From contig NZ_BHYK01000006.1 of NCBI RefSeq assembly GCF_003865095.1, forward strand, positions 1 to 64,000: DNA of 64,000 bases, in the 5' to 3' direction. Source of the DNA: Clostridium tagluense. Its GTDB lineage: Bacteria > Bacillota > Clostridia > Clostridiales > Clostridiaceae. Positions 27,129-36,453 of this stretch are shown here, in pieces. The notes beneath the pieces were generated by a model that saw nothing but the letters and a program-made list of their open reading frames with translations, did no database searches and was not told the DNA's origin. Position 1 is the first letter of the stretch. Every line of letters begins with the position of its first letter. A program made the translations under genes and the position numbers.

Positions 27129-27548
27129 TTGAAAAAATTTTTATACATTCCTATGGTATTAGGTATATCAATATTATTTGTTGCATGTGGTGCAAAAACT
27201 CCTGTTAATGCGAGTAAAGCTACCACTACTACACCTACTGCTACTACTAGTACTAAAATAATTTATACTCAAAAATTAACGTATCTTCCATCATATAATG
27301 GAGTACAACCAACTGAGTACACTCCTGCAAGCAAAAAATCAGCACTTGCTACTTCAACATATACTATAAAAAACACTACAGATATAAAGGTGTTTGAAGA
27401 TTATCAAAATATTTTAAAAAAAGATGGATGGACCATTACAGATGCAAAAAAACACTATAGTATTTTTGCAAAAAAGGATAAGCATATGGCAAGTATTATA
27501 ATTCAAAAATCCAGCAAAGATGTAATACTACAAGTTACGTCAAAATAG
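27129..27548 (+). CDS. Small lipoprotein of unknown function
   Basis: TTG at 27129 is chosen because GAGGTG (27117-27122) lies six bases before it; a GTG at 27120 overlaps that site and is unlikely. The roughly 139-residue product has a lipoprotein signal (ISILFVAC, Cys about residue 20), a Thr-rich linker, and a C-terminal alpha/beta region with IKVFEDYQNILKKDGWTITD. That region resembles small cell-surface domains seen in clostridial lipoproteins, but I recognise no named family. It is single, lies between two surface-protein genes of opposite strand, and ends at a strong terminator. Confidence 0.75.
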   Translation: MKKFLYIPMVLGISILFVACGAKTPVNASKATTTTPTATTSTKIIYTQKLTYLPSYNGVQPTEYTPASKKSALATSTYTIKNTTDIKVFEDYQNILKKDGWTITDAKKHYSIFAKKDKHMASIIIQKSSKDVILQVTSK

Positions 27549-27564
27549 TATAGTAATTTTACTT

Positions 27565-27613
27565 AAATATAAGTAGGTTTGTGTAAATAATTTACACAAA
27601 CCTACTTATATTT
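27565..27613. terminator. Bidirectional terminator between convergent genes
   Basis: A perfect 23-base stem (27565-27587 with 27591-27613) with a three-base loop lies between the lipoprotein gene (plus) and the SLAP gene (minus). Both ends are A/T runs, so it can end transcription from either side. Confidence 0.92.
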
Positions 27614-27636
27614 CCTACTATTTTGCATATTTAATT

Positions 27637-28254
27637 TTACCCAGTAAAAATTATATCCCATTTTTCCAAATTAATAGTACTTTCTTTCAGCTTTTCTTTA
27701 CTTACTATAGTTTCAAATATTCCTATTTTTCCTGGATTCACTATTGCATCTATATCAACTTCTTCTTCTATTATTAATGATTTGTTTGCATCTGTCAATT
27801 TTAGTGATATTTGCGGTAAATTTAACCGTAATTTAGCTCCATTATGTATTACTAATGTAATCTTTATGTCTCCATCTTCTGTTTCACTAACGCTATATGG
27901 ATATATCATACTCCATCCGGTTTCTTTGAGATCTTTCCCCTCTAAAAATCCTAGGATTTTATTTATCTGCGCCTCTGATAGCCCTTCTGGTATTTTTTCA
28001 AAGGTATCAATTAAATTTTCCTCTTTAGCTTCCTCTTTAGCAATAGTATTTACTATCTTAATACTATCTTCACTAGTTTTACAATTAATTATTATTTTTC
28101 CATCCTCATTAACCTTAAATGCACAAGCATTTTCTTTGTCTGCACTATATAATTCTGTTGAAGGAACTGTAATACTAACAATGGAGGTTGTATCGGAAAT
28201 ATCAATAACTACACTGTTATTAGAGCCTTTTTTGAAATTTATAACATCATTCAT
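27637..28254 (-). CDS. Probable SLAP-domain protein
   Basis: The roughly 205-residue protein starts at ATG 28254, with AGGAG upstream; a start six codons earlier lacks a good site. The C-terminal 90 residues match the SLAP pattern found in S-layer-associated proteins: GDIKITLVIHNGAKLRLNLP, ISLKLTDANKSLIIEEEVDI and a final WDIIF strand. No signal peptide is seen, so secretion, if any, would be by a non-classical or accessory route. The N-terminal 90 residues are acidic and not recognised. It is a single gene between surface-protein genes. Another SLAP-like protein lies at the right edge of the window. Confidence 0.65.
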   Translation of the reverse strand: MNDVINFKKGSNNSVVIDISDTTSIVSITVPSTELYSADKENACAFKVNEDGKIIINCKTSEDSIKIVNTIAKEEAKEENLIDTFEKIPEGLSEAQINKILGFLEGKDLKETGWSMIYPYSVSETEDGDIKITLVIHNGAKLRLNLPQISLKLTDANKSLIIEEEVDIDAIVNPGKIGIFETIVSKEKLKESTINLEKWDIIFTG

Positions 28255-28393
28255 ATATTTTTCTCCTCTCATTAAAATAGTATTTAAATTTTACATTGTA
28301 CTCAAACAAGCTCAAAGATGAACTTGTCCTTCTATAACATATGTTTTAATTTTATCATTGTTTTAAGTATTATAAAAGCTTTTTATACTTTTC

Positions 28394-28448
28394 CATTCTT
28401 TTACAAGTGCCTGTCACCCGCCATTTTTTTACAAGTGCCTGACCCCTC
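28394..28448 (-). repeat. Two GGGTGACAGGCACTTG-type repeats
   Basis: Copies at 28394-28419 (TTACAAGTGCCTGTCACCC) and 28422-28448 (TTACAAGTGCCTGACCCC) form the second subtype of the dispersed repeat. They lie beyond the terminator of the gene ending at 28513. Confidence 0.8.
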
Positions 28449-28453
28449 TTTAA

Positions 28454-28488
28454 AAAGGCCCTGTGGAGAGCATCTCCACAGGGCCTTT
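28454..28488 (-). terminator. Strong terminator of the 730-residue surface protein
   Basis: AAAGGCCCTGTGGAGA (28454-28469) pairs without mismatch with 28473-28488 around a three-base loop, followed by T-rich sequence on the minus strand. Confidence 0.92.
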
Positions 28489-28512
28489 GATTAAAATATT
28501 CATTTACTATTT

Positions 28513-30705
28513 CTATTTAGAAATAGCAGCGTCTTTAACAATGTTGCCATTGCCATCTGCTAAGTTTGTAGCTTTAAGTTCAACAGTAATTGTATCTGTT
28601 AATGAGTAATCGTTAGTAGTTTTAATAGCTAATTTACCATTAGCAATTGTAACAACTGCAGTAACCACAGTTCCATTGACTTTCACTATAACTCCACTTG
28701 GAGTTGTATTACCTACAAGTAATTCTGAGAAATCAACAGTGAAATTTTTGCTATCAACTACAATTATTTTAGAAGCTACTGGAGCAACATTTTCTTTTAA
28801 TGGAACTTGAGCAGTTGCTTTGCCATCTTTCAAAGTGTTTCCAATTGCATCTATAACATTCTTAGCTTCAAGACCATAATTACCATTAGCAGTAATAGAT
28901 CCTTCAGGTAATGTGAATCTTACTTTCTTAGTACCATCAACAAACTGAAGTTCAGTTCCTGCTTGCAATGCTTTTCCTCCAAGAGTATAATTAAATGCTG
29001 TTGTAGCTGAAGTAGTAACATTGGTAGCATACTCAACAGTAAATACTTTACTATTAGTAGGATCTACTACAACAGGTGTAGTGCTAGCAAATGCTAATGA
29101 AGCTGTAACTGTTCCAGGTGAAGTTTGGAAAATGCTAGATGAAGCATTAAATGCAATAACACTTGCATTTACATTTCCAGACAAGTCTGATACGGATCCA
29201 GCAGCTAATTCGAAAGTGTATGCGGAGTTACTATCTAAGTCCATATCAACTTTAATAGTATTTAGCTCAGCACCTTCAATTTTACCGTTAGCATCAACAT
29301 CAAAACCAGCTCCAGTAACTTCATTTACATTTGTTACAGTTCCAGCAGTGTAAACAATGCCATTCTTAGTTTTAAGAGTTAATGCACCGTTAATTTTTAC
29401 AGGCTCATTGAAAGTAAGATATAAAGCATCTTTATCTGTATTAACCGCTGTATCATCAGCTACTAACATTTTTGTTGAAGTAGATGAAAGAGTAGCAGGA
29501 GTTGAATCTTTAGTTAGAGTAGCATTGAATTCAAATGCATCTCCAGCATTCAATGCTAGGTCTTTTTGTCCTTCTATTTTAACTGTTGTATTTATAAATT
29601 TCTCTGAAGCCAATACAGATACTGCATCTACAGTGAATTTAGTTTTATCAGTAGTATCTTTAATTTGAGCATCAGTCAAGTAGAAAACACTAGTTCCTAC
29701 AGTTACTTTTGCATACTCTTCAATAGAAGCGTTACCATCAAGGTTTTGCTTAGATAATTCCTCTGAGAAATCGAAAGTGATTTCTGTACCATTAACAGTA
29801 GAAGTTACAGTTGGCTTTGAACTATCAACTACTAGCCTGTCTACTGTGAAGTTAACAGCCATAGGGTTGGAGATATTACCTGCTGCGTCAGTTGCTCCAA
29901 TAATATCTACTTTATAAGACTTATCAGCAGTTAACCCTGTGATTGTTAGCATATTATCAACTAAAGTATATTGAGTACCAGAAAGCTGAACACCATCTAA
30001 GCTTACTGTTCCTTCATTTTGCATAGGCTCATCAAAAGTGATAACCGCTGTAGTTCCTTTTGCTGCAACAGATTTAACTGATGCTGAAGTTGTATCTGCA
30101 AATGTTAGAAGTGTATTGAACTCAGCTGTTAAAACGGTAACATCTGATTTTGTTTTGATTGGTGAAACAGTTACTTTAGCATTTGAAACTTTTAACTCAG
30201 TTTTAGTTGTTAACGTAACAGTCTTACCATCTTCTGAAACTACTGCCTTCGTGATATCCATGCCTGCTACAGCATATTTTGTTATAATTGCAGCATCTAT
30301 TGCGTCAACTGCTTTGTTAAATTTAACTTCAAGAGTTTTAGCATTAATTGCATTTACTGCTGTAACTGATGTTGTAGTCACTATATCTGTATCTTTAGCA
30401 TCAAAATTAGTTTCTATTCCATCCGCATTTTTATAAACTACAACTGGTATAACACTTGCATTTACTAGGAGTCCTGTAGTATTGTCTATCCAATTTCCTT
30501 GGAAATCTTTAATGTAAACTGCTCCACCTGCAATTATTGCATTAGTGATTTCAGTAAGATTTTTCACATCATTAGCATAAGCTAAGTCAAAAGCTTTGTT
30601 TCCTATCACAACAGTACCATTTGCCATTGCAGCAAAAGCTGAGAAAGATGTTGTTCCTGCTATGATTACAGCAGCAAGAACTGAACTTGTAATTTTTTTA
30701 TTCAT
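28513..30705 (-). CDS. Secreted Ig-like surface protein, shorter paralogue
   Basis: The 730-residue protein has a signal peptide (about 1-27) and the GTVVIGNKAFDLAYAN module (about 29-95) that is near-identical to the module of the protein at 23783-26746. The remainder differs: several Ig-like domains of the S-layer type with motifs such as NAKTLEVKFNKAVD, GTTAVITFDEPMQNEG, GTEITFDFSEEL and DALYLTFNEPVKING. Such domains form the bulk of S-layer subunits. The composition (high Ala, Thr, Val, Asp; no Cys) fits an abundant exported protein. GGAGGTA precedes ATG. It is monocistronic with a strong terminator. Confidence 0.82.
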   Translation of the reverse strand: MNKKITSSVLAAVIIAGTTSFSAFAAMANGTVVIGNKAFDLAYANDVKNLTEITNAIIAGGAVYIKDFQGNWIDNTTGLLVNASVIPVVVYKNADGIETNFDAKDTDIVTTTSVTAVNAINAKTLEVKFNKAVDAIDAAIITKYAVAGMDITKAVVSEDGKTVTLTTKTELKVSNAKVTVSPIKTKSDVTVLTAEFNTLLTFADTTSASVKSVAAKGTTAVITFDEPMQNEGTVSLDGVQLSGTQYTLVDNMLTITGLTADKSYKVDIIGATDAAGNISNPMAVNFTVDRLVVDSSKPTVTSTVNGTEITFDFSEELSKQNLDGNASIEEYAKVTVGTSVFYLTDAQIKDTTDKTKFTVDAVSVLASEKFINTTVKIEGQKDLALNAGDAFEFNATLTKDSTPATLSSTSTKMLVADDTAVNTDKDALYLTFNEPVKINGALTLKTKNGIVYTAGTVTNVNEVTGAGFDVDANGKIEGAELNTIKVDMDLDSNSAYTFELAAGSVSDLSGNVNASVIAFNASSSIFQTSPGTVTASLAFASTTPVVVDPTNSKVFTVEYATNVTTSATTAFNYTLGGKALQAGTELQFVDGTKKVRFTLPEGSITANGNYGLEAKNVIDAIGNTLKDGKATAQVPLKENVAPVASKIIVVDSKNFTVDFSELLVGNTTPSGVIVKVNGTVVTAVVTIANGKLAIKTTNDYSLTDTITVELKATNLADGNGNIVKDAAISK

Positions 30706-30795
30706 ATATTTCTACCTCCATTATTTTAGTTGATTTTTCTTATTAACTACCCTTAATCAGATATTAATTAAGGATTAAAGTTCTTTTAAAAGTTA

Positions 30796-32142
30796 TTAGT
30801 TAGCAGCTACTAAAGCTACTTCGTTTGTTGCAATTACTGTTCCAGCTTCATTTATTAATTTAACATTAACTTTGTCTCCAGAAGCTTTTCCAGGGAAAAC
30901 TGTTGTAGCTGTTCCAAGAACTTCTATAGCTGATAAAGCTTCTGTACCATTAAATACTTGGTATTTAACTGCGTCTTTTAGAGTTGATGTAACAGTTACT
31001 AATGACCCAAATGTAGCAGGTTTTACTGTTGCTTTAACTTCTACTGTACTCGGATCTACTGGTTCTACTGGTACAACTGCAATTGTTCCTGATTGTCCTA
31101 AAGCAGCTTCTATAACTTTAAGTTCCTTTGCACTTGCATCAAATAATTTAACACTTACTTTATCACCAGAAACTTTAGCTGGGAAAACTGTTGTAGCAGT
31201 TCCTAAGTTACTCATAGATGATATAGCGCTTGTACCATTAAATATTTGGTATTGCGTAGCTGTAGCAAAGTTCTTAATGCCATCTGCTGTCATAGTTACA
31301 TTTACTAATGATCCAAATGTAGCTTCTTTAACAGTAGTATCAAATACTTTTACTGTATCTTCTGCTCTAACAGTTAGCATTATTGTTTTCCAAGCTTCAT
31401 ATGTTCCATATGTTGAACCTTGATTATGGTCTGTTCTGTCTTGTGCTAAGTATTTTCCCCAAGTTGTTGATTTTTCTGTATTTGCATGTATAACAACCAT
31501 GTAAGTTCCTGGTTTTGTGAATGTGTATGATGGAGTTTCTTGATAAGTAGTTACTCTCTTTGTCCATACTCCAGTGGATGGATCCATTATATGCATTGCA
31601 TATTTGTATGGTCCTTCGATTCCGCCTATTCCTTCTATTTTATTAAAAGTTAATTTCATTCCATTAACTGTATAATCTGCTTTTCCGTCAGCGTATACTC
31701 TATTTGCATCATCTTTAGCTACACAATTTAGTTCTGCTACATAGTAACTATCAAAGTCACCGTTTTTGTTTGATTTAACGCCTGTCTTTCCAGCTTTTTT
31801 TACCCAAACTGAAAGCTGTTGCTTTCCTAGTGTGAATTTTTTTGTTTCTGGTAACGCATATGGTGTTTTAGAATCTACTGCTGCACCATATCCACTTGTT
31901 AATTCATTCCACTGTTTACCGTCGAAAAGGAATGCTCTATATTGTACTAGGCCTTCATATTTTGATGAAGTTACTGTAAATTTTTCAGTGTCCCCTACCA
32001 CTAGTGGTGAATGTTCTACTCCAACATAATTTACTACTGGAACAACTACTGCCTCGGCCTTTGCGGTAACGTTACCTAAAACTCCAACCATTACAAATAA
32101 TGCTGCCATAAATATACTTAATGTTCTTTTGATTCTTTTCAT
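30796..32142 (-). CDS. Secreted repeat protein of unknown function
   Basis: The 448-residue protein has a signal peptide (about 1-30, ending TAKAEA). An N-terminal half of beta-rich sequence follows, with VVNYVGVEHSPLVVGD and aromatic patches resembling triple-tyrosine or PKD-like modules (YQETPSYTFTKPGTYMVVIH). Two C-terminal repeats of about 80 residues share ATFGSLV, YQ-x-FNGT, LGTATTVFP and SGDKV-x-VKL. I cannot name the family for the repeats. The start has GGGAGGG upstream and a long AT-rich leader region. Signal peptide, repeats and surface-gene neighbours suggest a wall-associated or matrix protein. Confidence 0.75.
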   Translation of the reverse strand: MKRIKRTLSIFMAALFVMVGVLGNVTAKAEAVVVPVVNYVGVEHSPLVVGDTEKFTVTSSKYEGLVQYRAFLFDGKQWNELTSGYGAAVDSKTPYALPETKKFTLGKQQLSVWVKKAGKTGVKSNKNGDFDSYYVAELNCVAKDDANRVYADGKADYTVNGMKLTFNKIEGIGGIEGPYKYAMHIMDPSTGVWTKRVTTYQETPSYTFTKPGTYMVVIHANTEKSTTWGKYLAQDRTDHNQGSTYGTYEAWKTIMLTVRAEDTVKVFDTTVKEATFGSLVNVTMTADGIKNFATATQYQIFNGTSAISSMSNLGTATTVFPAKVSGDKVSVKLFDASAKELKVIEAALGQSGTIAVVPVEPVDPSTVEVKATVKPATFGSLVTVTSTLKDAVKYQVFNGTEALSAIEVLGTATTVFPGKASGDKVNVKLINEAGTVIATNEVALVAAN

Positions 32143-33040
32143 ATGTTTGTCCCTCCCATTAATAGATATTTTTTATTTTATATAAAAATAAAAACATAAT
32201 TATAATTGTAGTCTTTTTAAAGAGTACAATTAGCTTTTCTTTAATTACGCGCCCCCTAGGTAGCCATTTTTTGTTACTATAAAAGGTCACGAGTAAGTTT
32301 TATAGTAAGATTGTAATTAAAGACTTCAATGTGCTTGTGATATTTTTTATTCCTACCGCATTTTCAATAAAATTCTTAAATCCGGAGAACAATTACAATG
32401 CTTATTTCAAATTTCTACAATTTTCATATTATTATTCTATTATATACCATATTTCGTCAAATTTCAACTATGGTTGTGGCATATTAAAATAGTATTTTAG
32501 TTTTTTACCTTATGATATTAAAGTTTGTCCTATTAATTCCATCAGAAAAAATCGTATCCTTCTTTTCCGTATTCTAAAATCTCTTTTAGCTTTGAATCCT
32601 TTAATAGGCTAGTCCTAGATAATATTTCTTAAAATACATTTGGATTTAAATAACAAACTAATTGTATTATACTAGAAATATGTCGAATTTCAACAGGTAA
32701 GTTAAACCATTATTTAATGTAAATTATTCATTATCAATAATTGCACTAATGTAATTAACTATTTTCTAGAATTGCTTTAAATTCCAGTCGTATATTGTCG
32801 AAATGATAATAAATAAAAAAAATTGCTAAAATCTTTAGTTTATATGAAACAACCCTATTTTTTAAACTTAATTATTAAAATTTTGGGCAGAAATTATTTA
32901 AGGATAAGTTTAGCTCCTGTCTTTGGGAATATATTCCTAACTTCCATTCGACATTTTTTGCAGTAAAATAATTATATATTTTTTTCATTAATTAATGATT
33001 TTGTCAATTTCACAGATAAATTATCCTGTGATATATAAAA
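32143..33040. other. Long AT-rich intergenic region upstream of the secreted repeat protein
   Basis: Roughly 900 bases without a convincing gene on either strand. It contains an 11-base inverted repeat (32274-32284 with 32298-32308, TTACTATAAAA/TTTTATAGTAA). On the minus strand this is followed at once by an unusually GC-rich block around GGCTACCTAGGGGGCGCG (32247-32264). These may be a structured 5' leader of the gene at 30796-32142. It does not match a riboswitch class I know. The remainder shows no structure I can support. Confidence 0.45.
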
Positions 33041-33067
33041 AAAATAGTGCCCTAAAGGCACTATTTT
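33041..33067 (-). terminator. Terminator of the ABC ATPase/permease pair
   Basis: AAAATAGTGCC (33041-33051) pairs with GGCACTATTTT (33057-33067) around a five-base loop and is followed by a T-run on the minus strand, just past the ATPase stop at 33086. Confidence 0.88.
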
Positions 33068-33085
33068 CTTTGTAGTTTGATTGCT

Positions 33086-33754
33086 TTAAATTACACCATC
33101 TTTTATTTCAATTATTCTATCTGTTTTTTTTGCTATTCTTTCATCATGAGTTATTATTATAAAGGTAGTTCCAAAATTTTTATTTATATCTCTAAATATA
33201 TTGTATATAACTTCAGAGCAGTGAGAATCCAAATTCCCCGTAGGCTCATCTGCCAGTATTATTTTAGGGTTATTCATAAGTGCCCTAGCAATTGCTACCC
33301 TTTGTTGCTCTCCCCCGGACAAATCATATACTTTGTTATGCTTAACCGCTGGAAGTCCCACTAGTTCAAGAAGCTCTTTTGCTTTTTCACGAGTTTTTCT
33401 TCCAGAAAATAAATTTCTTATAGAGTGTGGCATAAGCACATTTTCCAATGCATTAAACTCTGGCAATAAATAATGAAATTGAAATACAAAACCTATCTCT
33501 CTATTTCTAATAGAGGCTAAAGACCTTCTACTCATTTTGTCTATTCTTTTACCTTCCATTTCTACTTGTCCACTTGTAGGCTTGTCCAGCATTCCTATTA
33601 TATTTAATAATGAAGTTTTACCACTACCAGATTCTCCTATAATAGCATTAAGAGATCCCTTATCAATAGATAAATTTATATTATTTAATACTTGTGTTTT
33701 AACTCTTCTGCCATAAATCTTATTGATATTTTTCAGTTGTATAATACTATCCAT
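33086..33754 (-). CDS. LolD/MacB-class ABC ATPase
   Basis: The 222-residue ATPase has Walker A GESGSGKTS, the class-specific FVFQFHYLLPEFNALENV segment, signature LSGGEQQR, Walker B ILADEPTGNLD and switch ITHDE. It overlaps the permease gene by eight bases. No adaptor gene is present, unlike in the 16952-20630 set, so this is a two-gene system as in LolCDE-like or bacteriocin-immunity-type transporters. Confidence 0.92.
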   Translation of the reverse strand: MDSIIQLKNINKIYGRRVKTQVLNNINLSIDKGSLNAIIGESGSGKTSLLNIIGMLDKPTSGQVEMEGKRIDKMSRRSLASIRNREIGFVFQFHYLLPEFNALENVLMPHSIRNLFSGRKTREKAKELLELVGLPAVKHNKVYDLSGGEQQRVAIARALMNNPKIILADEPTGNLDSHCSEVIYNIFRDINKNFGTTFIIITHDERIAKKTDRIIEIKDGVI

Positions 33755-34901
33755 TTTTTATGACCTCCACAGGCGTTAATTTAAAGGATTTTATAGCTGG
33801 AAAAAATGCTGCTAGCGTTGAGGCAATTACATCAATAATGCATAATTTAATTATAAAGCTATAATTTATAATTATCTTAACTATAGGTGTTCCATCTGAG
33901 GAAACTATATATCTATTAAAGCCTCTTATATATATATAGGTTAAAGCCACACCAAGGCAAGTACCAACTATACCTAATATAAAAGCTTGAATTAAAAATA
34001 TAGCACCAGCCGAACCATCTTTTATACCCATGGCCTTTAAAATACCTATTTGCTTGTATTTTTGAACCACACTTATACCCATTATACTTATTATACTTAA
34101 AACAGCTGCAATCATTACGCAAAGTTGAATTACTATACTACATACTTTTTCGCCCATTATAGCACTTACTAATAGTTTATTTTGATCTTTCCAATTTTCT
34201 ATCTTTAAATTTTTGTCTTTTAGCCCTGTTTCTATTTTGGTTGCAATAGAATCTGCATTATAAGGATCGCTTGTAGATAATTGCATAGAGCTTGCAGCAT
34301 CACCAACCCCCGCCAAATCTTGAGCAGTTTTTAAATCTGTAATAACTAAAATTTTATTAACCTTTATTGTATCTAAATCATAAAATCCTACCACTTTTAT
34401 TCCCATATTCTTTCCATCAGGGGTTATTACATCAATATTATCATTTATTTTTAAGCCTAATTTTTCACTAAGTTCCTTTCCTAATATTGCTTCTTTAGGA
34501 TTTTGGATGGTTCTTCCCTTATAAATTTTATTTTTTATATTATATAACGAATCCAAATCTTTAGAAATAAATCCTCTAATTTGAATTGCTTCAACCATAT
34601 CCTTACGCTTAATAGATGCAGCATACTCCACTACGGGCGCCACCGATGTTATTTTACTATCCAGTTTTCTAATTTTGGCTTCCTTTTCATGATAATTTTC
34701 TATTATACTATTCTTAGGGTAGATTGTTATATGAGTGGAATTCCCAACCACTTTATCCAGCAATGTAGTTTCAAGTCCCATACTTAGCAGCCCAACGAAT
34801 ATTTGTACTGAAATCCCTATGGCAATACCTAAAATTATTACTAATGTTTGAATCTTACTGTTTATTAAAAATCTCCAGGCTATTTTTAAAGCTGTAAACA
34901 T
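33747..34901 (-). CDS. FtsX-like ABC permease
   Basis: The 384-residue protein has one N-terminal helix (about 15-38), an extracytoplasmic domain of some 210 residues and three C-terminal helices (from about 260). The cytoplasmic KYKQIGILKAMGIKDGS motif is the FtsX/MacB signature. The ATPase gene follows with overlap. It begins with ATG at 34901. What it moves or releases is not evident. Confidence 0.88.
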   Translation of the reverse strand: MFTALKIAWRFLINSKIQTLVIILGIAIGISVQIFVGLLSMGLETTLLDKVVGNSTHITIYPKNSIIENYHEKEAKIRKLDSKITSVAPVVEYAASIKRKDMVEAIQIRGFISKDLDSLYNIKNKIYKGRTIQNPKEAILGKELSEKLGLKINDNIDVITPDGKNMGIKVVGFYDLDTIKVNKILVITDLKTAQDLAGVGDAASSMQLSTSDPYNADSIATKIETGLKDKNLKIENWKDQNKLLVSAIMGEKVCSIVIQLCVMIAAVLSIISIMGISVVQKYKQIGILKAMGIKDGSAGAIFLIQAFILGIVGTCLGVALTYIYIRGFNRYIVSSDGTPIVKIIINYSFIIKLCIIDVIASTLAAFFPAIKSFKLTPVEVIKNG

Positions 34902-35063
34902 ATTGTTTAGCCTCCACTATCCATTTTTTTAATCTTCATGCTTAATTGGCTTTTACTTTGAAATCATTATATTAATTCCAATTCTTCTATCATATCATAT
35001 TTTTTTATAAATAAATAACTAATTCGCTAATTTTCGACCCATTAGCCCTAAAATTAAAAAAAT

Positions 35064-35102
35064 AAAGCTATCAAAATACATGAGAAGTATTTTGATAGCT
35101 TT
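35064..35102 (-). terminator. Terminator of the anchored coiled-coil protein
   Basis: AAAGCTATCAAAATAC (35064-35079) pairs perfectly with 35087-35102; a T-rich tract follows on the minus strand. Confidence 0.9.
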
Positions 35103-35115
35103 TATTTTAATGCTC

Positions 35116-36309
35116 TTATACTCCAAAAATATCTCTTAGCAATTGAAGATTGCTACCTTCAACATTAGAAGCTAATGCATACTTGACTTTGTTTTTGCTA
35201 CCTGCATTTAATGCACTATACATAGACTTAACATAAGCTTGCTCTGAGCTAGAATTATAGGAAGGATCGGATGCCATCTTATCCATAGTTGACTGCATTG
35301 TTGATATTATCTGCTTCTCTTTTGAAGTCTCTACCTGAGAATAGGCACCGTTTAGATCCTCCGCAGCTTTAATTAATGCACCTCGCCTAACCTGGTTTTG
35401 CCTCTGAGATATCTTTTCCTTTTCAGCTGCAGCATTTTCAACCATTTTGGCCTCTGCTTTTATTTTTTCTAATTCTTTCTTTTTCGCGCCGTCTGTTGTT
35501 TTATTAATAGCCTCATTAAGCTCAGAAATAGTATCACTTATAGCTTTTTTCTTTTCTTCTATAGATTTCCCCTTAACCTCTTCTATGATGCCTTGAATTT
35601 CTTTTGCTTTTGCTTTTTCTGCAGCATTCATAAGTGCAGTGGCACTTTGTATTTTCTCCTTAACTGAAGCTAGTTGTTTATCTATTTCTTTCTCACTCAT
35701 TTTATTAAGATCTGCAAATGAAGTTTTTTTACCCTGAGTCAAGGCTACAGCTAAAATTTTATTATCTTTAATTTTAAGACTATTTATCTTAAAAGGAATT
35801 ATGCTTGGATTAATTTTTATTAAATTGTCCTCAACATAAATTCTCTCATTTTTAAGCTTTAATATTTGGGACATTACTAATTTTTTAGGTAGTGTAAGCT
35901 TGCCAATTTTGAAGTTATCAGCAGTATATGTAATTTCCCCATTAGAAAAATCTATTTTCCCCTTGGAGGACAATAACAAATCAAGCTTCTTGTAAGTGAT
36001 AGGAGCCTTAATTAAAATCTCGTCATTATAAATTTGAATACTAACTCCTGTAAGGGTTACGTTTCCTTTGCTTATAGGCTTTGCAAAATATAAGCTACTT
36101 AACTCATCTATATTCTTTTGAGTTAATTCAAATTGCCCACCTTTTACCTGTACATTTTTAAGTTTATCTATAGCCTCTGTGGAAGTGGTTTTTTTAAGTA
36201 CTACTCCACCATTATATAATATAAGGTATGAAAAAATTGCTAGCACTCCTACTAAAGTAATTACTGCCCATATTAATTTGTTTTTCCTTAACTTCTTAGT
36301 TGTATGCAT
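35116..36309 (-). CDS. Membrane-anchored protein, YpmS-like domain plus coiled coil
   Basis: The 397-residue protein has a basic start, one membrane helix (about 12-33) and an extracytoplasmic beta-rich domain (about 45-195) with an ELTQKNIDELSSLYF motif. That arrangement resembles the YpmS/DUF2140 family. A long Lys/Glu/Ala-rich coiled coil follows (about 200-330), then a C-terminal helical tail. ATG follows GGAGGAG. It is monocistronic between two terminators. The family assignment is tentative and the function unknown; topology suggests a wall-facing structural or lipid-binding role. Confidence 0.65.
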   Translation of the reverse strand: MHTTKKLRKNKLIWAVITLVGVLAIFSYLILYNGGVVLKKTTSTEAIDKLKNVQVKGGQFELTQKNIDELSSLYFAKPISKGNVTLTGVSIQIYNDEILIKAPITYKKLDLLLSSKGKIDFSNGEITYTADNFKIGKLTLPKKLVMSQILKLKNERIYVEDNLIKINPSIIPFKINSLKIKDNKILAVALTQGKKTSFADLNKMSEKEIDKQLASVKEKIQSATALMNAAEKAKAKEIQGIIEEVKGKSIEEKKKAISDTISELNEAINKTTDGAKKKELEKIKAEAKMVENAAAEKEKISQRQNQVRRGALIKAAEDLNGAYSQVETSKEKQIISTMQSTMDKMASDPSYNSSSEQAYVKSMYSALNAGSKNKVKYALASNVEGSNLQLLRDIFGV

Positions 36310-36404
36310 ATACTCCTCCCTTTACTTTTATAGTTATATAATACCACAATTACTATAATTTTTGAATTAAATATAGCATATCCTTCTCTTCACGACGAAA
36401 AAAA

Positions 36405-36436
36405 ACCACTGAAATATATTTAAATATTTTAGTGGT
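36405..36436 (-). terminator. Terminator of the heptad-repeat gene
   Basis: ACCACTGAAATAT and its near-complement form a stem over 36405-36436 with TTTTTTTT after it on the minus strand. The element is one of four related ones (36981, 38023, 39197). Confidence 0.8.
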
Positions 36437-36453
36437 CAGCGCCTTGCTAGTTT

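Noticed and set aside
30872-31423. Plus-strand frame of 183 codons opposite the secreted repeat protein
   Set aside because: Antisense to a clear coding sequence with repeats; hydrophobic composition comes from the complementary codons.
32143-33040. Cyclic-di-GMP or other known riboswitch before the secreted protein gene
   Set aside because: The GC-rich block and stem do not show the conserved core positions of the classes I considered, so only an unidentified leader is reported.
33077-33364. Plus-strand frame of 95 codons opposite the ABC ATPase
   Set aside because: Antisense shadow of a clear ATPase gene; composition is not protein-like.
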